Origin: Sabulitectum sp964571965 | GTDB taxonomy: Bacteria > Fermentibacterota > Fermentibacteria > Fermentibacterales > JCC-6 | Length of the DNA: 16,749 bases | Direction: 5' to 3' | Assembly: GCA_964571965.1 (NCBI GenBank) | Contig: CAZNFQ010000042.1 | Coordinates: 1-16,749 of the forward strand | Shown here: piece after piece, positions 14,761 through 16,749 of the stretch | Layout of the letters: each line of letters begins with the position of its first letter | Numbering within the stretch: the stretch's first letter is position 1 | Notes under the pieces: generated by a model | What the model saw: the letters and a program-made list of their open reading frames with translations, nothing else | The model's database searches: none | Told to the model about the DNA's origin: nothing | Program-made: the position numbers and the translations under genes

Positions 14761-15939
14761 TCATGAATAATTCTTATGGTGATGCCTGTCAGCTATGGTT
14801 GTCGCCAATCTGCTCAATGCGCTGAAATCAGCCTCTTTCGGAACTCCTTTGCACAGAACTGGATCCAATATCTCCACCTTGAGGTTTGGGATCGACCCGG
14901 CAATCTGTTCTATCGCCTTGCCGCCCCAACTGTAGGAGCATATTACAGAAGCGAATTCAGCCTTTGGGCGCAGAAGATTGGCCAGTTGTGCGGCATAGGT
15001 CACAATGGGATGGGGACCACCCAGTACCGTGGGGGTTCCCATGACGATGGTGGCAGCATCAACGAGTTCCATTGCCAGCTTGCCTATGTCTGTGACCGAC
15101 AGATCAAACTGGTGAACTCCAACACCTTTTTCAACAAGCTGAGCTACCAGATGATCCACCATTAGTCTTGTGCTGCCGTGCATGGAGATGTAGGGGACAA
15201 CAACTGAATTCTTCGGGTCGTTCGATGTCCAGTCCTGATAGGCATCGGTGATGAAGGCCGGCCTATCATAAATTGGGCCGTGACTGGGAGCGATCAGATC
15301 GATTCCCTTAGCATTGATCTTCTTCAGGTTGGTCTGAATAATGGAGCGGAAGGGCATCATGATCTCTGCGTAGTATCTCTTGGCCGCCTCATAGACCCGA
15401 CCTTCATCGGTAACGTACAGGTCTGAAGTGGCGATATGTGAGCCGAACAGGTCACAGCTGAAAAGTATGCGGTCCTCCTGAAGAAGGGTAACCATGGTCT
15501 CCGGCCAGTGCACCCAGGGCATGTGTATGAACTGCAGCGTTTTGTCGCCCAGTGAAACGGTTTCCCCATCTTCTGCAATGATGAATCTGTCTTCGGGGAT
15601 GCACAGCATGTCTATGAGCATGCCCCTGGCTTTGGAGGTTGTTATGACCTTTGCATCCCTGTAATTCTCAAGAACCTGAGGAAGAGTTCCCGAATGATCC
15701 TGCTCGGCATGGTTAACAACCACATAGTCTATCTTCTTCACATTATCGAGCTGAGACATGAGGGTGTCTGCCATGTGAGGATCTACGGTGTCAAGCAAAG
15801 CAGTTTTATCGCTTCCTTCGATAAGGTAAGCATTGTAGCTCGTGCCGTCGGGAAGGGGTATGAGGGAATCGAACAGGCGCCTGTCCCAGTCAATTGCTGC
15901 CAGCTGGTAAACGCCTTTCTTTATGACTCTTGGTTTCAT
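14761..15939 (-). CDS. fprA: class A flavodiiron protein (A-type flavoprotein, FprA family)
   Basis: This 392-residue cytoplasmic enzyme reduces O2 to water and/or NO to N2O at a di-iron centre using FMN, usually fed by rubredoxin. The N-terminal metallo-beta-lactamase-like domain (about 1-245) has all expected iron ligands: H77-x-E79-x-D81 in NHAEQDHSG, H144 in PWVHWPET, D163 in SCDLFG and H220 in PSHG. The C-terminal flavodoxin domain (about 246-390) has the phosphate-binding SMHGSTRLM and the SYSWGGKA loop near the isoalloxazine. It has no fused rubredoxin or flavin reductase, so it is class A; its electron donor is not in the window. ATG at 15939 is chosen because GAGGAG lies 8 nt before it and it gives the usual family N terminus. 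An in-frame extension to 16122 is rejected. The gene suggests an anaerobic or microaerophilic host. Confidence 0.93.
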   Translation of the reverse strand: MKPRVIKKGVYQLAAIDWDRRLFDSLIPLPDGTSYNAYLIEGSDKTALLDTVDPHMADTLMSQLDNVKKIDYVVVNHAEQDHSGTLPQVLENYRDAKVITTSKARGMLIDMLCIPEDRFIIAEDGETVSLGDKTLQFIHMPWVHWPETMVTLLQEDRILFSCDLFGSHIATSDLYVTDEGRVYEAAKRYYAEIMMPFRSIIQTNLKKINAKGIDLIAPSHGPIYDRPAFITDAYQDWTSNDPKNSVVVPYISMHGSTRLMVDHLVAQLVEKGVGVHQFDLSVTDIGKLAMELVDAATIVMGTPTVLGGPHPIVTYAAQLANLLRPKAEFASVICSYSWGGKAIEQIAGSIPNLKVEILDPVLCKGVPKEADFSALSRLATTIADRHHHKNYS

Positions 15940-16167
15940 TCCGGTATCTCCTCTCCCATGGGTACAGCAAGAAAAAAACTGGTAACTGCATAAACACAGC
16001 ACCTGCTGCGATAATGTGATTGCTCCGAGGCTGCCGATCACCCTTTCAGCAAGTTCAGGTTTGGTTGATTTCTCTGCTAAGGCAAAGTATGAATGGTTCT
16101 CGCACATTCCGCAACTGACCATACGGAAACACCTCTGGAGATAAGGTCATTGAGTTTTTTCGCGAAC

Positions 16168-16180
16168 ATGCCGGTGCAGT
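16168..16180 (+). repeat. second copy of 13-mer ATGCCGGTGCAGT
   Basis: The 13 bases are identical to 14209-14221, the first arm of the strong hairpin after the CotH-like gene. Here the partner arm is largely lost; only TGCAG and CTGCA can pair, around 6 nt. Confidence 0.4.
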
Positions 16181-16196
16181 GAATGCTGCAGAGGGA

Positions 16197-16218
16197 AAAT
16201 CGTGAAGTCATGTCTTCA
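16197..16218 (-). terminator. possible short terminator after the partial gene
   Basis: On the minus strand, about 10 nt past the stop at 16228, TGAAG pairs with CTTCA around a 6-nt loop (16203-16218), followed by CGATTTT. The stem is short and the T-run brief. Confidence 0.3.
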
Positions 16219-16227
16219 TTATGGCCC

Positions 16228-16749
16228 TCAGATACCCCCTGCCAGCAAGGCATAAAACCCGTTTATCACCGAAGTGCAGCGGATACTCCTGTCCAGGAGT
16301 TCCCGGGGTTCTCCAGGTGATAAAGTGCCTTCCTGCAGCCTTTTTTGTATCTGGCCCAGTGCTTTCGTGAAATTGAACATCAGCGCAGCCACCCCCTGTG
16401 AGTACTCAAGAACGGGAATGGTGTTCTGGATGTTCCTGCCGGCCAGATAGGCTTTCCTCTGGCCAGAACTCATGGTTGCATATCTTATACTGCCGAATGT
16501 AACCCCCAGGTTTGCCTTCTTCCTTTCCTCCGCCAGGGCTGCTGCTTTTCTCATGAACCTCTCCCTGGCAACGGAAACGGCACTGATCATGTTCTCAGCC
16601 CTGTACAGAATATCCTTGACCTGAATGAGCATTTCATCCTGATCAGCGCTGAGAGGAGGCGCTGTACGGCACACGTTCGCGTCATTCACAGCCATCCATC
16701 CGCCAGCCGAACGGGCGTAGAGCATGTGGATGCCGCAGTCGAGACAGGT
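16228..16749 (-). CDS. unknown protein, 5'-truncated by window edge, with CxxC near the edge
   Basis: The frame is open to the right edge, so the true start lies outside. The visible 173 residues begin TCLDCGIHMLYARS, and the Cys-x-x-Cys looks like half of a zinc-ribbon or similar metal knuckle whose partner may be upstream. Another Cys follows in NDANVC. From about residue 40 the chain is mostly amphipathic helix: DQDEMLIQVKDILYRAENMI, then a basic stretch (RERFMRKAAALAEERKKA), and a last helical part ending LLDRSIRCTSVINGFYALLA. There are no membrane segments. An internal ATG at 16725 could be read as a start but would split the Cys motif, so a partial gene is preferred. I do not recognise the family. 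Confidence 0.6.
   Translation of the reverse strand, partial: TCLDCGIHMLYARSAGGWMAVNDANVCRTAPPLSADQDEMLIQVKDILYRAENMISAVSVARERFMRKAAALAEERKKANLGVTFGSIRYATMSSGQRKAYLAGRNIQNTIPVLEYSQGVAALMFNFTKALGQIQKRLQEGTLSPGEPRELLDRSIRCTSVINGFYALLAGGI

Larger units (their letters stand above)
15940..16227. other. intergenic region upstream of the flavodiiron gene
   Basis: These 288 bp separate the flavodiiron gene from the partial gene on the same strand. The flavodiiron frame stays open to 16122 and encodes a Cys-rich stretch (CGMC, CLC, CC) with no matching ribosome site. The region also contains a second copy of the 13-mer found in the hairpin at 14209 and a small hairpin just after the partial gene. I see no further gene and could not choose a promoter. 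Confidence 0.35.

Noticed and set aside
15940..16122. In-frame Cys-rich N-terminal extension of the flavodiiron protein (CGMC, CLC, CC)
   Set aside because: The family N terminus begins at 15939, where a GAGGAG ribosome site is well placed. The extension has no ribosome site and resembles no rubredoxin or other domain usually fused to these enzymes.

Overview
The window comes from a Gram-negative-type bacterial chromosome, most likely a member of the FCB (Fibrobacteres-Chlorobi-Bacteroidetes) superphylum. The best clue is a secreted CotH-like protein that ends in a type IX secretion (T9SS, 'type A') sorting domain. A TolC-type outer-membrane efflux protein and periplasmic proteins with signal peptides agree with this. 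The style of the secreted proteins resembles uncultured lineages such as Fermentibacterota, but that placement is inference and cannot be settled here. I found no rRNA, tRNA, CRISPR array or intact transposon.

Layout, left to right. (1) 83-1889, minus strand: a small two-helix membrane protein of unknown function, a small secreted protein of unknown function, and a stand-alone HD-type (p)ppGpp hydrolase-like protein (small alarmone hydrolase/Mesh1 type). (2) 2230-4374, plus strand: a monovalent cation/proton antiporter of the CPA2 family fused to a fructose-type PTS EIIA domain, preceded by a 340-bp leader containing a strong hairpin. (3) 4386-6053, minus strand: a secreted UshA-like 5'-nucleotidase, convergent with the antiporter. 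(4) 6288-11897, minus strand: a tightly packed five-gene operon coding for a complete tripartite ABC efflux machine in the order TolC-like outer-membrane factor, MacA/HlyD-like adaptor, separate ABC ATPase, and two tandem MacB/FtsX-type permeases. Each junction overlaps by 4-11 nt. (5) 12190-14172, plus strand: a CotH-kinase-like/lamin-tail/T9SS secreted protein, divergent from the efflux operon. (6) 14173-14760: almost 600 bp without a confident gene, starting with a 12-bp-stem hairpin. (7) 14761-15939, minus strand: a class A flavodiiron protein (O2/NO reductase). (8) 16228 to the right edge, minus strand: the C-terminal part of an unknown protein that begins at the window edge in a Cys-x-x-Cys motif.

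How the genes relate. The efflux operon is the clear functional unit: ATPase plus two permeases in the inner membrane, adaptor across the periplasm, outer-membrane channel. Its substrate is not shown by the sequence. The divergent region it shares with the CotH-like gene carries two copies of an identical 14-bp element in mirror orientation. Each lies about 75-80 bp from the start codon it faces and each contains an extended -10-like sequence, so the two transcription units may be coordinately controlled. The other genes read as ordinary chromosomal physiology: alarmone turnover, ion homeostasis, nucleotide salvage and oxidative/nitrosative defence. Where a start codon differs from the longest open frame, the choice rests on a visible ribosome binding site.
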